Source: Psychrobacter sp. bablab_jr014
GTDB taxonomy: Bacteria > Pseudomonadota > Gammaproteobacteria > Pseudomonadales > Moraxellaceae
NCBI RefSeq assembly: GCF_016464015.1
Contig: NZ_JACDXT010000019.1
Location: 1 to 64,000 of the forward strand
Length of the DNA stretch: 64,000 nt
Reading direction: 5' to 3'
The notes beneath the pieces are model-generated. The model was not told the DNA's origin and searched no databases. It saw nothing but the letters and a program-made list of their open reading frames with translations. The position numbers and the translations under genes are program-made. Positions 26,350 through 38,201 of this stretch are shown here, piece by piece (positions within the stretch are counted from its first letter, which is position 1; each line of letters opens with the position of its first letter).

Positions 26350-27090
26350 ATGACGCTTACGCATTCGCCGCGGTTTGATGAGCTGAGTGTGGCGATTCCG
26401 CGCCATATTCAGCAGCCTGTGCTACGACAGATGGCAGAGCGCTTACAAGCACAGCTACTCGGTAGCGATGTCAGCCCATCGGCGACCGATAGTGATATCG
26501 GCTACTGCGCGCAGATATTGGACGCATTGCAGCACACGCCCGTCGCTGATGCGTCTATTTTGGTTGCAATTACCAATGAAGCGCGCCCGCGCTTGCTATT
26601 GACCCGCCGCGCGGGACACTTAAACAATCATGCGGGCGAGGTGTCGTGCGCTGGCGGCAAACATGATGAAGGCGATGGCAACAATGTGGTGACCGCACTG
26701 CGTGAGGCAAGCGAGGAGACCGCGTTGCCCGCAAGCCGCGTGCATATCATTGGGCAACTGCCGCCGCAAGAGTCCAAGAAGGGACTGAGCGTGCGTCCTA
26801 TCGTAGCGCTAATAGACAGTGATTTGACACTGGTGCCTGAGCTTGGCGAGATTGCACGGATATTTTGGGCAGATTTTGAGGCGCTGATTGACGCGCCAAC
26901 GGTCGAGTATAGTGTGCCGTATCCTGTGGGTCCCGAGCGATATACGATGGTCACACCCAGCTGGCAGGTGGAGGGCGAGACCGTATGGGGGCTGACAGGG
27001 CGCGTGCTGGCGAGTCTGATGGAGATTGGCTTTGATAGAGAGGTTGACTGGTATTATCGCCTGGCAGATGAGGCGATACACTCGCGCTAG
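26350..27090 (+). CDS. NUDIX CoA pyrophosphatase (NudL-type)
   Basis: A 246-residue protein. The NUDIX box is GGKHDEGDGNNVVTALREAS then EETAL (Gx5Ex7REUxEE). Immediately upstream is the NudL/CoAse signature LLTRRAGHLNNHAGEVSCAGG (two blocks), corresponding to the LLTxR...GxVxFPGG pattern of CoA-cleaving NUDIX enzymes. It probably splits coenzyme A to 4'-phosphopantetheine and 3',5'-ADP. It is longer than E. coli NudL because of a ~40-residue N-terminal addition. AAGGAG precedes the ATG. It is convergent with the MpaB gene, 27 bases apart. Confidence 0.85.
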   Translation: MTLTHSPRFDELSVAIPRHIQQPVLRQMAERLQAQLLGSDVSPSATDSDIGYCAQILDALQHTPVADASILVAITNEARPRLLLTRRAGHLNNHAGEVSCAGGKHDEGDGNNVVTALREASEETALPASRVHIIGQLPPQESKKGLSVRPIVALIDSDLTLVPELGEIARIFWADFEALIDAPTVEYSVPYPVGPERYTMVTPSWQVEGETVWGLTGRVLASLMEIGFDREVDWYYRLADEAIHSR

Positions 27091-27117
27091 TTGCTTTTAT
27101 TGGTTTAAAAAGCCGTT

Positions 27118-28404
27118 TTATTGTTGGTAATATTTGTCGTTTTCTTTGAGCCACCAGTTCATGTTGTCTTGGCGCTTGGCTCGAAAGCGCTCAAGCTTGT
27201 CCGCAACCTTGTCATTGCGCTGGCGGGCAGTGTCTAGCGCAAAGAGTATCGGTACGGAGGACAAAACACCAAAGCGCAATTTGGATTTGGGCAAGTCCAA
27301 GCCGTCACCGATATCATCGCCAACTAGAGTGCGTGTCACGCTGGCATTGACCTGCTCAACAAATCGCCCGCGCCGATTGTCCTCGCCCATGATTTGACTG
27401 GGCAAATCGTGCAATGCTTTTGCCAAAGGTCGCCCCATCTTAAAGTCCAGCTGCTGTATCGACAGATAGCTGTACAGCCATTCCCAGCAGGCGGTTTCGT
27501 CCTCGGGCAAGCGCTTGATGTCCACACCTAGCCAATAACTGGCAAGGCTCCAAAGGTGCAATATCCCCGCCGCTTCCTCTTTACTGATACGCGCGCCGAG
27601 CAGCTGCAAACCGCGCATAATCAATAGCGAAAACTGCAAATGCGTCGCCACCATATCGGTCTGATTAATCGGTATGCCCCAGTAATCGGCATCCCACGTG
27701 GGCGTAGCTCCGTTTGCCAATGCCGCCACGCTCGGCGTCTCATGTAGCAGCTGACGGCGCACCACGCTATGGATGTAGCGCACTTGAATCGACTGCCGCC
27801 AGCCCTCGCTACCTATCGCCAGTACTTGTTGTAAGGGAATATTTGCTTGTTTTTTAAGTGCAGGATATTCCGACACCGCCAAAATATAGGCATAGGTGCG
27901 CATCAGTCGCGGTAGCGCGTCGTGTACCAGCGCGCCTGTTTGTATCAGCGGTAAGGATAAGGCAGGAATGCTATAGCCCGCCATCAATGCCACATTACGC
28001 AGCAGCCAAATCAGCATCAGCGGATAGCGGCGATAGGCGGTCGCACCAATCTCGGCAAGTTTGGGGTCGAACCAATCAGGATGGGCAGAGAATTGCTCGG
28101 TCAATGCTGCAAATTCGGGCAGCGCCATATATTCGTGCGTCTCAATACTGCCTGCTGCCATTTGCTGCAAAGGCTTAATCACAGGCAGCCGCTGCATACA
28201 CAAAGGATCCATCAATCCATCGCCAATATCGTAGCCTGCCGCCATATCAGTTAATAGTGCAGGGGATATGACAAAATCCTTGGGCAACAAAAAACGCTTG
28301 ATACGGCGCAGCACTTGTAAATCGCTGTGGTCGTCGGGACATGTAGTGCGCCCGTGGCGTAAGTAAGGCGCGTTGTCAGTAAATGCTCGAGCAGTGGACG
28401 TCAT
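27118..28404 (-). CDS. Oxygenase MpaB-family (DUF2236) protein
   Basis: A 428-residue mostly helical protein of the DUF2236 family, which includes bacterial latex-clearing/rubber oxygenase-like and fungal MpaB heme proteins. Family-like segments are YRRYPLMLIWLLRNVALMAGYS, RTYAYILAVSEYPALK, SVVRRQLLHETP and WGIPINQTDMVATHLQFSLL, each seen as part of the helical core. The His residues in VVRRQLLHE and ATHLQF could be heme ligands, but this is a guess. The substrate is unknown. The ribosome site is weak, and I use ATG 28404 rather than the preceding TTG. Confidence 0.75.
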   Translation of the reverse strand: MTSTARAFTDNAPYLRHGRTTCPDDHSDLQVLRRIKRFLLPKDFVISPALLTDMAAGYDIGDGLMDPLCMQRLPVIKPLQQMAAGSIETHEYMALPEFAALTEQFSAHPDWFDPKLAEIGATAYRRYPLMLIWLLRNVALMAGYSIPALSLPLIQTGALVHDALPRLMRTYAYILAVSEYPALKKQANIPLQQVLAIGSEGWRQSIQVRYIHSVVRRQLLHETPSVAALANGATPTWDADYWGIPINQTDMVATHLQFSLLIMRGLQLLGARISKEEAAGILHLWSLASYWLGVDIKRLPEDETACWEWLYSYLSIQQLDFKMGRPLAKALHDLPSQIMGEDNRRGRFVEQVNASVTRTLVGDDIGDGLDLPKSKLRFGVLSSVPILFALDTARQRNDKVADKLERFRAKRQDNMNWWLKENDKYYQQ

Positions 28405-28467
28405 CAAAGCCGCCTATAAAAGGTGAAAAAATAAACCCATAAATCATGCTTATGCACAAAAAGCCAT

Positions 28468-28502
28468 AAAAAAACGACCTAGGCACAGGGCGATAGGTCG
28501 TT
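28468..28502 (-). terminator. Rho-independent terminator after nhaA
   Basis: On the minus strand AACGACCTA, a 12-base loop, TAGGTCGTT, then a T-run. It lies about 65 bases past the nhaA stop. Confidence 0.8.
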
Positions 28503-28566
28503 ATCAGTACCATTTAGAGCGCACAGCCGTCGACTATCAATGTAGCATCATCGCCACTTAATGTCA

Positions 28567-29766
28567 TTAATGACGCGTCAAATCGACAGACGTGGTATTC
28601 ACATTGTCTTTCAAGGTTAACTTTAGCATCACATAGCCTGCGATACCTGAAATGATTGAACCCATAATGATACCCAAGCGCTCATCAAAGCCAGGCGTTT
28701 CGCCGCCGAATGCCAAACCACCAATAAACAAACTCATGGTAAAACCAACACCGCAGAGCAGCGCCGCGCCATAAACTTGCTTAAAGTCCATGCCGCTTGG
28801 CATTTTTGAAATACCCAATTTAAAGATAATCCAGCACATCAGCATCACACCGACTTGCTTACCGATAAACAGACCTGCCGCAATACCAAGCGGTACAGAG
28901 TGGAACAGCTCGCCAACGCCTGCGCCTTGCAACGAGATACCTGCATTGGCAAAAGCAAAAATCGGCAAGATACCAAAGGACACCGTGTTTTGTAAGTCGT
29001 GCTCCAGCTCCTCAAGCGGTGAGTGCTCAGGGTCGGTGCGGTCAAACATCGGAATAAATAGCGCCAAGACCACACCTGCAAGCGTTGCGTGAATACCTGA
29101 TTTGAGCACCGCAATCCACATGATGATGCCGATTAATAGATACGGCGTGATGCTGGTCACATTGCGGCGGTTTAGTAAGAATAAGAACGGTAAGCACAAA
29201 CCTGCAATCGCGAGCGACCCAAGTGACAGCTCACTGGTATAAAACAGCGCAATGATTAAAATCGCACCGATATCATCAAAAATGGCAATCGAGACCAAAA
29301 AGACCTTGAGTGAGTTGGGCACTTTGTTGCCCAGCAGGCTTAGAATACCCAAAGCAAAAGCAATGTCGGTCGCCGCTGGAATGGCCCAGCCCTTGAGATA
29401 ATGCGCGTCGTGATAGTTAAAGAACACATAGACCAGCGCAGGCATAATCATACCACCAAGAGCAGCACCCGCAGGCAGGATGATTTGCTTGACGTTCGAC
29501 AGCTCACCGACCAAAACTTCGCGCTTTAACTCTAGCCCTACTAAAAAGAAGAACACCGCCATCAGACCATCATTAATCCAGTGGTGCGCGTCTTTGGCAA
29601 TAGCAAACTCTCCAATTTGCACAGAAACAGGAGCGTGAATAAAGGCTTCGTACCAATCATGTAGCGGTGTGTTTGCGATAATCATCGCAGCGATGGCGGC
29701 GAGTGCCAGCACAATGCCGCCCGCTGCCTCGTACTCAAAAAACGCCTTAATCCTTTGTATTGCCAT
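28567..29766 (-). CDS. nhaA: Na+/H+ antiporter NhaA
   Basis: NhaA exchanges cytoplasmic sodium for external protons, important for salt and pH homeostasis. The 399-residue protein has about twelve membrane segments and the family motifs [37 protein letters not shown] and [14 protein letters not shown], which contains the paired aspartates that bind the ion. Length is normal. GAGGAT precedes the ATG, and its own terminator follows, so it is monocistronic. This fits a salt-tolerant or marine lifestyle. Confidence 0.97.
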   Translation of the reverse strand: MAIQRIKAFFEYEAAGGIVLALAAIAAMIIANTPLHDWYEAFIHAPVSVQIGEFAIAKDAHHWINDGLMAVFFFLVGLELKREVLVGELSNVKQIILPAGAALGGMIMPALVYVFFNYHDAHYLKGWAIPAATDIAFALGILSLLGNKVPNSLKVFLVSIAIFDDIGAILIIALFYTSELSLGSLAIAGLCLPFLFLLNRRNVTSITPYLLIGIIMWIAVLKSGIHATLAGVVLALFIPMFDRTDPEHSPLEELEHDLQNTVSFGILPIFAFANAGISLQGAGVGELFHSVPLGIAAGLFIGKQVGVMLMCWIIFKLGISKMPSGMDFKQVYGAALLCGVGFTMSLFIGGLAFGGETPGFDERLGIIMGSIISGIAGYVMLKLTLKDNVNTTSVDLTRH

Positions 29767-30139
29767 AGTATCCTCATTTACGTATCAAAAAATATCATCA
29801 TCTCTCGCCTATACCTATTTCGTACCACAAAATACATTGTGATAATAGCAGATAAAAGAAGCGGTACTGCCCATAGTAAAAGTCACCCTCATGGGCAAAA
29901 ATGATAAACAAACAGCCTGATGGTGCTTGCTAAGTGTGGCATTATATCGACCACCATAGTTATGATACCCCATTGTTACGCTTGGGTACGTATCAATGGC
30001 GTATTATTCTAAAGCTTCTATAGTCAAGCTGACAAATACAGTCAAAATTTATTTGTCTATCAAAAGTTCGCTCTTTCTGATGGACAGTTTTTTAAAAGCT
30101 GTTACCTTTTAGCATAATTTTTTTTATAAGGCCAGTAAT
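29767..30139. other. Divergent intergenic region, nhaA / TSUP
   Basis: 373 AT-rich bases that must contain both promoters. A short GCCCAT...ATGGGC inverted repeat near 29870-29900 is weak. Nothing else is recognisable. Confidence 0.4.
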
Positions 30140-30895
30140 ATGGATATCTCCTTATCGTTAGACATCATCGCTATGTTGGCTGTGGTGGCTGCTGTTGCAG
30201 GCTTTATTGACGCTATCGCGGGGGGTGGTGGTCTACTCACCATCCCTGCCATGCTATTGGCCAATATCCCGCCCATCATGACCTTGGGCACCAACAAATT
30301 TCAGGCAACCTCGGGCGCATTTGCCGCATCCGTCACTATGATAAAAAAAGGTGTGGTCAAACCCAGTCAAATGAAAACAGCGATTGTCGCGGCATTCTTA
30401 GGCTCAGTGATTGGCACCGTTGCCGTGCAGCTGTCGCCACCTGATATGTTAGAGACTGTCATTCCCTTTTTGATTGCTGCGATTGGTATTTATACCTTAT
30501 TTGCGCCCAGCCTCGGAGAGGTCGAAGCCGCACCGCGCATCAGTGAAAGCAAATGGCAAAAAATCGCCGTGCCTTTAGTTGGTGCTTATGATGGTTACAT
30601 CGGCCCTGGTACAGGTATGTTTTTTGCGCTTGGCAATGTGGCTCTACGCGGGCGCAAAATTATTGAAGCGACAGGTACAGCAAAGGTTTTAAACCTTTCT
30701 ACCAATATTGGCTCGCTGATATTTTTTATTCTGGGGGGCAAGGTGTTGTGGGCAGTGGGCTTTGCTATGCTGGTCGGGCAGACCATCGGTGCGTATTTTG
30801 GCTCGCACATGGTGGTTAAAGGCGGCAGTAAATTAATACGCCCTGTGATTGTGCTGGTCTGTTTGGCGATGGTCACTAAATATGTGATGAGCTAA
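30140..30895 (+). CDS. TSUP family (TauE/SafE) sulfite/anion exporter
   Basis: A 251-residue protein with about seven to eight membrane segments. It has the TSUP hallmarks VAAVAGFIDAIAGGGGLLTIPAM, LGTNKFQATSG, GAYDGYIGPGTGMFFALG and GTAKVLNLSTNIGSLIFF. Members export sulfite, sulfoacetate or related organosulfur anions; the specific substrate here is not evident. It is monocistronic, with a strong terminator. A second TSUP gene occurs at 38202-38975 but is distantly related. Confidence 0.9.
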   Translation: MDISLSLDIIAMLAVVAAVAGFIDAIAGGGGLLTIPAMLLANIPPIMTLGTNKFQATSGAFAASVTMIKKGVVKPSQMKTAIVAAFLGSVIGTVAVQLSPPDMLETVIPFLIAAIGIYTLFAPSLGEVEAAPRISESKWQKIAVPLVGAYDGYIGPGTGMFFALGNVALRGRKIIEATGTAKVLNLSTNIGSLIFFILGGKVLWAVGFAMLVGQTIGAYFGSHMVVKGGSKLIRPVIVLVCLAMVTKYVMS

Positions 30896-30926
30896 CAGCA
30901 CGTATTTTATACCCATCACGACTATC

Positions 30927-30958
30927 AAAAAAAGCCTCCGATACATCGGAGGCTTTTT
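30927..30958 (+). terminator. Rho-independent terminator, TSUP / symporter
   Basis: AAAAAAAGCCTCCGAT, loop AC, ATCGGAGGCTTTTT. It is a perfect stem between convergent genes, able to work on both strands. Confidence 0.92.
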
Positions 30959-30999
30959 CATATCATCTTTGGCTTATAATTGGTTAAGCACGTTTGGCA

Positions 31000-32367
31000 T
31001 TAAGGACGGTTGTCGTACTCGCTGCCCATCTTGCCATCGTGGAATACGGCTGATAGCTCGCGCTCACTGTCGCCATCAATGTGACCATCATAAACGTCTT
31101 TTGAACCTGCGTCAGGATCATCATAAACTGCCACGTCAAGCTTGCCTTCAGATTTGGCCACGATAGTGGTCACGGCGGCATCACCACCGACGTTCACCGC
31201 GGTACGCAACATATCTAGAATACGGTCAACACCCAAGATAAGACCGATACCTTCGACAGGCAAACCTACTTGCGCGAATACCATTGAAAGCATAATCAGA
31301 CCCACACCTGGTACACCTGCTGTACCAATAGATGCTAGTACCGACATTAAAATTACGATAAGATAATCAACAATACTCAAATCCACGCCATAAATATTGG
31401 CGATAAAGATGGTCGCTGTACCTTGCATAATCGCCGTACCATCCATATTGATGGTCGCACCAAAGGGCACAGTAAATGAAGCCACTGAGTTATCAACACC
31501 CATACGCTTAGTTACGGTACGTAGAGTGATAGGAATGGTCGCGTTCGAGCTTGAAGTACTGAATGCAAAAATCTGTACTTCGCGCATTTTTGCTAAGAAG
31601 GTACGAATCGACAATCCTGAGAACAGCTTGAGAATAATCATCATGGTGACAAAGAAGTGGAAGGCCAGTGAGCCAACCAAGACTGCCATATAGCTTAAGA
31701 GTGACAGAATCAACTCAAAGCCCAGCTCTGACATGGCCTTAGCAAGTAGCGCAAAGACACCATAAGGAGCGAGGTTCATGATGATGGTCACCATCTTTAA
31801 GATGACTTCGTTAATCAGCTCAAGGCTCTGTACCAAACCTTTTGCGGGCTTACCTACCATCAAGATACTGATACCAAGCAAGATAGCAAAGAAGATGATA
31901 GAGAGCATATCGCCATTGACCATGGCGGCGATGGGGTTTGATGGGACGATGTTTGAGAATACTTCGAGTAGCGGCGGCGCTTCTTTGGCTTCAAAAGCAG
32001 CTTCTGTTTGAATGTTCATGCCCGAGCCGATACCAAACAGCGAACCCAAACCAATTGCAGTGGCAATCGCTAAGGCAGTGGTCACCATATAAACAAAGAA
32101 GGTCTTAGTACCGATACGACCTAAGAGGCGAATATCACCGATACCACACACCCCGCAAATCAGCGAGACCAGTACCAAGGGTACGACCAGCATTTTTAGC
32201 GAGTTGACGAAGAGCGTACCGACGATGGCAAAGAAACCATTGGTAATATAGGTATTTACAAAACCGCCTTCACCATTTAAGTTCAGCCAATTTATCGCCA
32301 GACCGACAATGATACCGAGTATCATGGCAACGATAATCTTGCCCGTAAGTCCTAAATTTTTCCACAT
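31000..32367 (-). CDS. Dicarboxylate/amino acid:cation symporter (GltP/GltT-like)
   Basis: A 455-residue DAACS/SLC1-type transporter taking up glutamate, aspartate or C4-dicarboxylates with Na+ or H+. Core motifs are the serine-rich re-entrant loop AFSTSSSNATIPITLRT, the NMDGTAIMQG motif (Na+ and substrate coordination) and SIGTAGVPGVGLIMLSMV. An acidic, soluble C-terminal tail of ~50 residues is unusual in length. I start at MWKNLGLTGK (32367) with AAGGAT upstream; the 43-codon longer ORF does not resemble the family. The substrate cannot be set from sequence. Confidence 0.92.
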   Translation of the reverse strand: MWKNLGLTGKIIVAMILGIIVGLAINWLNLNGEGGFVNTYITNGFFAIVGTLFVNSLKMLVVPLVLVSLICGVCGIGDIRLLGRIGTKTFFVYMVTTALAIATAIGLGSLFGIGSGMNIQTEAAFEAKEAPPLLEVFSNIVPSNPIAAMVNGDMLSIIFFAILLGISILMVGKPAKGLVQSLELINEVILKMVTIIMNLAPYGVFALLAKAMSELGFELILSLLSYMAVLVGSLAFHFFVTMMIILKLFSGLSIRTFLAKMREVQIFAFSTSSSNATIPITLRTVTKRMGVDNSVASFTVPFGATINMDGTAIMQGTATIFIANIYGVDLSIVDYLIVILMSVLASIGTAGVPGVGLIMLSMVFAQVGLPVEGIGLILGVDRILDMLRTAVNVGGDAAVTTIVAKSEGKLDVAVYDDPDAGSKDVYDGHIDGDSERELSAVFHDGKMGSEYDNRP

Positions 32368-32854
32368 AATCCATATCCTTGGTCTTGCATACTGCTTAGC
32401 AACATGCAAAGGATACAGGCCATGTTGACCTTTAGTAGCGGTCAAAACCTCCTTGTCATGGTGCGTCACACTATGTCTATAACTGTCTTTTAGCAATCAC
32501 TAGCGCCAATTGCCGGCGACACTATAAAAGCATTTGCAGCGTCACTGCAAGATATTTTTACAACCAATTGGTTCGCTTTGGCACATGATGACTGCCTACT
32601 TTGTCTTAAATCCTTTTAATTAAGAACCTGTAAAGGAGCTTGCCTATACATTTTGTATGCCTATTATGGTACCCCTTTTAAAAACCATAATAAACAAAAG
32701 TTTTTCTATGAATGCATAAAAGTTAAACCAAAAACGCGCCAACATACGGCGCGTCACTTCAAAATATTCTCATTTCTAGAGATGCCGTCTTCAACGTTTA
32801 AGTTAAAGACAGGCGCTAAAAAATGACGAACATATACACACTCAACCAAAGTAA
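32368..32854. other. Intergenic region, symporter / fadE
   Basis: 487 AT-rich bases. It holds the fadE terminator (32729-32754) and, between it and 32368, the presumed symporter promoter. There is no small ORF with a ribosome site. Confidence 0.5.
32729..32754 (-). terminator. Rho-independent terminator after fadE
   Basis: On the minus strand ACGCGCC, seven-base loop, GGCGCGT, followed by TTTTGG. It lies about 100 bases past the fadE stop. Confidence 0.65.
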
Positions 32855-35683
32855 TCAGTTACGCTTATCCTCATCACGCTCTGACTCATCAGTAGATATG
32901 GCATCGGTGTCGTAGTCCTTTAAAGAAGAATGATTGCGACTCATGCGCTCGCTCAGTGTGGATTCGGCATCGCGGTAACGGTGCGCCAGTGCTTCTTCGT
33001 CAGGATTTGACTGGTTAAAATTGGTTTGCTGCATCGCTTCAGTAGGTGCGTGCTGCTGCTCTTGCGTTTTCACATCACCATCTGGCTCATAGCCATGATT
33101 GGGGTTTTCATCGCCGCTGTGCGTTTCTGTATCAGGCTCCGCTGCCGCGCTGACCAACGCCTGAAAACGGGCTTTACGCTCGGCATAGTCGGTCAGCTGA
33201 TACACCGCATTGTCAATATTGTGCGGATTTGGACGTTCAAGCGCGTGCTCTAACTGCTCATCGAACACATCGGTCAATAGCGAATCAAAGCGCATGGCAT
33301 TGTATTCAATCAACACTTCTGCCTCTTCTTCGGTGATAAACGCTTGCTGGCTGGCCGATACCACATGGTCTTCAAAACTTAAACCTGCAAACTCGCCATG
33401 ATGCTCCGCCTTTTTAAAGCGCTGCCATAACGGCTCAACGCCGAGCAAAGCTTGATACGTGCTCTCCAAGCGACCTGTGATGTCATCAGGGTTAGTATTG
33501 TAATAAACCATTTTTTTCAGGTAATCGCGGAATGGATTGTCCACGCCATCCGCCATAAACACATCACCCAGCTGGCGCTTTAGCTCGTCATTAACAGGGC
33601 TAAAGATACGACCTGTGGGGAAGGTGACAAAGCGTACTAATTTGGCTGCCATACGATTTGGGAAGTTGGCAAAAAAGGCAAAAAACGCTTCTTGAATGGC
33701 GTATAGGCTGTCATCAAGGGCAACACGTGCGTGCAAACGCTCGGCCTCGGACTGGCTGCCATGCTGATAAAACTGCAAGATTGCGGTGATGATAAATAAG
33801 TGCGCGTGGATGTCAGCAAGGCGTCCTGATAGCATCTCTTTACGCTTTAAATCACCTGCGAGTAAACCGAGCGCCATATCCGCAGTCAAGGCAAAACCTG
33901 CGCTCAAACGGTTGACGTGCTGATAATAGGGGCGGGTAAACTTATTGGCAAAGCGCGGTACTTTATTGCTGCCGCCCAAGTAGCCTGCGACAAATGCTTT
34001 TGCACCGCGATTAAAGGTGTAGCCCAAATGCTTAAAGAACAAGGTATCAAAGTCTTTTATTGCACCAGATTTGTCTTCTTGTTGCAGCAGTTGCAATTCA
34101 TCAAACAAGTACGGATGACAGCGCATCGCCCCTTGACCAAAAATCATCAATGAGCGCGTGAGAATATTCGCGCCCTCAACCGTGATAGAGACAGGAATCG
34201 CTTGATAAGCTGTTGCTAAGAAGTTACGCGGCCCCATCTGAATGGCGCGCCCGCCGACCACGTCCATACCGTCATTAATTACGCCGCGCATGGTTTCGGT
34301 GGCATAATATTTTGCCATTGCGGTCATCACTGATGGTGTGCCGCCTTGGTTGAGACCGCAAGTGACCAAATGACGAAATGCCTCTAGCATATAGGTTTGG
34401 CTTGCCATACGGCTGGTAACGTCTTGCACCCCTTCAAACTTACCGACAGAGATTTTAAATTGCTCACGCACTTTGGCAAACGCGCCGACATTTAAGTATG
34501 CCATTTCGCTTGACGCCGTCGATAACGCAGGTAAAGAGATACCACGCCCGACGCCGAGGCATTCCATCAGCATGCGCCAGCCGCGTCCTGCATTGTCTAC
34601 GCCGCCGATGATGTAATCAAGCGGGATAAACACATCCTTGCCATCGACCGTGCCGTTCATAAAGGGCGAGCCACTGGGATGATGACGCGCGCCTGTGATG
34701 ACGCCTTCGTGACTGGCAGGAATCAGCGCACAGGTAATGCCGTAATCGCTTTTATTGGCATCACCAAGCAGTCCTTCAGGGTCATAAAGTTTAAACGCCA
34801 AGCCCACAACAGTCGCAATCGGCGCTAAGGTAATCCAGCGCTTAGAAAAGGTCATGCGTAAACCGAGCACGTTCTGTCCTTCGTGCTGACCGTAGCACAC
34901 CACACCCGTATCAGGAATCGCACCTGCGTCCGAGCCAGCTTCAGGGCCTGTCAGACCAAAACACGGAATCTCAGCACCTGAGGCAAGTCCGGGCAACCAG
35001 CGCTGTTTTTGCGCGTCTGTACCGTAGTGCATTAAAAGCTCACCAGGACCAAGCGAATTGGGAACCATGCAGCTGACTGCAGCCGTAGGCGAGCGTGAGG
35101 CGATTTTACTCATGATGCGGCTTTGCGCGTAGGCACTAAACTCAAGTCCGCCATATTCTTTAGGGATAATCAAACCAAGTAAGCCGCTGTCTTTAATAAA
35201 CTGCCAAATATGCGGCGGCAAACCTTTATGCGTGTTTTGAATCTCCCACTCATCAAGCATCGAGCATAAGGTTTCAACCTCATTATCAAGAAAGCGCTGC
35301 TCGGTCTCGGACAACAGGGGGTACGGATAATCGGCAAAGGTTTTCCAGTTGGGCGCGCCCATGAACAGCTCTTTTTCCCACCAGCTGGTGCCCGCATCCA
35401 GCGCCTCACGCTCAGTGTCGCTCATGCTTGGCATCGCGCCTGACAGTGCCTTATATGTCGGTTTGGTAATTAAGGATTGACGAATGGGGTCAATAAGTAA
35501 GATTAAGCACAAAAGAATAATTGGCACACCGACAACCAGTGCCCACGGACTGATATAGATGGTCAGCAGCACGGCGATGATTGTGAGCACGCTACCTGTA
35601 GTGCGCGACAAGGACAGCAAAAAGATGACCAAGACGACGGCAAGTTGGATGAGGACTGCTAAAAGAAATAAGCCAATCGCCAT
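32855..35683 (-). CDS. fadE: Acyl-CoA dehydrogenase, FadE type
   Basis: FadE oxidises acyl-CoA to trans-2-enoyl-CoA in the first step of fatty acid beta-oxidation. The 942-residue protein starts with two membrane-associating hydrophobic segments (about 1-60). The FAD-dependent dehydrogenase core follows: PPHIWQFIKDSGLLGLIIPKEYGG, FGLTGPEAGSDAGAIPD, MDVVGGRAIQMGP and SITVEGANILTRSLMIFGQG. The last ~110 residues are an acidic, low-complexity tail (E, D, N, Q, S-rich). This makes it clearly longer than E. coli FadE, which I recall as about 815 residues. GGGAG precedes the ATG. It is monocistronic. Confidence 0.93.
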   Translation of the reverse strand: MAIGLFLLAVLIQLAVVLVIFLLSLSRTTGSVLTIIAVLLTIYISPWALVVGVPIILLCLILLIDPIRQSLITKPTYKALSGAMPSMSDTEREALDAGTSWWEKELFMGAPNWKTFADYPYPLLSETEQRFLDNEVETLCSMLDEWEIQNTHKGLPPHIWQFIKDSGLLGLIIPKEYGGLEFSAYAQSRIMSKIASRSPTAAVSCMVPNSLGPGELLMHYGTDAQKQRWLPGLASGAEIPCFGLTGPEAGSDAGAIPDTGVVCYGQHEGQNVLGLRMTFSKRWITLAPIATVVGLAFKLYDPEGLLGDANKSDYGITCALIPASHEGVITGARHHPSGSPFMNGTVDGKDVFIPLDYIIGGVDNAGRGWRMLMECLGVGRGISLPALSTASSEMAYLNVGAFAKVREQFKISVGKFEGVQDVTSRMASQTYMLEAFRHLVTCGLNQGGTPSVMTAMAKYYATETMRGVINDGMDVVGGRAIQMGPRNFLATAYQAIPVSITVEGANILTRSLMIFGQGAMRCHPYLFDELQLLQQEDKSGAIKDFDTLFFKHLGYTFNRGAKAFVAGYLGGSNKVPRFANKFTRPYYQHVNRLSAGFALTADMALGLLAGDLKRKEMLSGRLADIHAHLFIITAILQFYQHGSQSEAERLHARVALDDSLYAIQEAFFAFFANFPNRMAAKLVRFVTFPTGRIFSPVNDELKRQLGDVFMADGVDNPFRDYLKKMVYYNTNPDDITGRLESTYQALLGVEPLWQRFKKAEHHGEFAGLSFEDHVVSASQQAFITEEEAEVLIEYNAMRFDSLLTDVFDEQLEHALERPNPHNIDNAVYQLTDYAERKARFQALVSAAAEPDTETHSGDENPNHGYEPDGDVKTQEQQHAPTEAMQQTNFNQSNPDEEALAHRYRDAESTLSERMSRNHSSLKDYDTDAISTDESERDEDKRN

Positions 35684-35928
35684 GATTGTCTCCCTAACAA
35701 AGCATGAGTAAAAACCAATAATAAGCGCTAAATAAACCCTAAGTCACGACTTGTTTATAAAACCCTATAGTCATGTAACACAATAAAGTACAAAGAAACC
35801 GATGCATCTGACGCTTAATTATGTAGGTAGCTGTAAGGATTATAATATAGTTACTCACATTCTCTGAACAATGTTGTAATAAAGTTATCTTCTACTATGT
35901 AAAAAATGGTAATGCGTATCAATATCAA

Positions 35929-36648
35929 TCATGCTACGCTGTGTCTACAATCTGTATCCACGCCTTTATTATTGAGCAGAAGTCTGTTTTCGGTATAAGA
36001 AAACACATCATTGCGACCAATGATAATATGATCAATCAGACGCATGTCAATCAGCGCAGCGGCCTCTGCCAAGCGTGCCGTTAGCTCATTATCGGCTTTT
36101 GATGGCGCAGCACTCGTGTGCGGATGGTTGTGCGCGATAATAAGCTGCGTGGCACTGTGATTGAGCGCATGGCGCAAAACAGCTTTGATGCACACCGAAC
36201 AAGACGCAATCCCACCAGTAAACAACACCGTAAAATCGAGCATCTGTAGCCCATTATCGAGTGACAAGAGCGCAAATACTTCACGGCGCTCGCGGCGCAG
36301 TTGGGTGCTAAGATACGACTTGACCATCTCGGCATGCGAAAAGTTGGGCTTGGCTTTTAGCTGGCTACCCAAATAGCGCGTGCCCATCTCAAGTGATGCG
36401 ATGATTTGTGCGTATTTGGCAGGCCCCATGCCGTGACAAGCAAGTACCGTCTCTTTTGGTGCGCCCAAAAGCTCCGCCAAACTACCAAACTCCTCAATCA
36501 ACGTGCGCGCAAGCTCAATAGCCGACAATGACGCGGTGCCCGTGCGCAAAAATATGGCCAAGATTTCAGCATCCGTTAAATGCGCCGCGCCTAAATTAAG
36601 TAGCTTTTCTCGTGGTCTATCATCAATGTGCCAGTCTTTAATTGCCAT
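35929..36648 (-). CDS. radC: RadC family protein (JAB/MPN domain)
   Basis: A 239-residue protein. The N-terminal helix-hairpin-helix-like region (about 10-85) has LLNLGAAHLTDAEILAIFLRTG and CHGMGPAKYAQI. The C-terminal RadC domain contains the metalloprotease-like motif HNHPHTSAAPSKAD (H-x-H...S...D). Despite the name, its role in repair is unproven. It is divergent from coaBC, the conserved radC-coaBC neighbourhood of gamma-proteobacteria. Confidence 0.93.
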   Translation of the reverse strand: MAIKDWHIDDRPREKLLNLGAAHLTDAEILAIFLRTGTASLSAIELARTLIEEFGSLAELLGAPKETVLACHGMGPAKYAQIIASLEMGTRYLGSQLKAKPNFSHAEMVKSYLSTQLRRERREVFALLSLDNGLQMLDFTVLFTGGIASCSVCIKAVLRHALNHSATQLIIAHNHPHTSAAPSKADNELTARLAEAAALIDMRLIDHIIIGRNDVFSYTENRLLLNNKGVDTDCRHSVA

Positions 36649-36839
36649 AACCCAAGCGTCCCCAGCAAAATCATAAAAAGCTCAGTATGGCGATTTTTTA
36701 TAAATAAGTCGATAAAAGTCATTAAAAAATAGTTGGTCAAGAAAATTTTACCCAACCTAGGCCAGAATTGTTACTATAGTTGTTCTTTTTTACCTACGCT
36801 TATGCTTGCGTTTCTCTTTTCTTTTTTGTGACCTTTGTT

Positions 36840-38156
<1,317 letters not shown>

Positions 38157-38201
38157 CGATTATTGAGCATTTTACTTAGCATCCAAGGATAAGGCGCTGC
38201 T

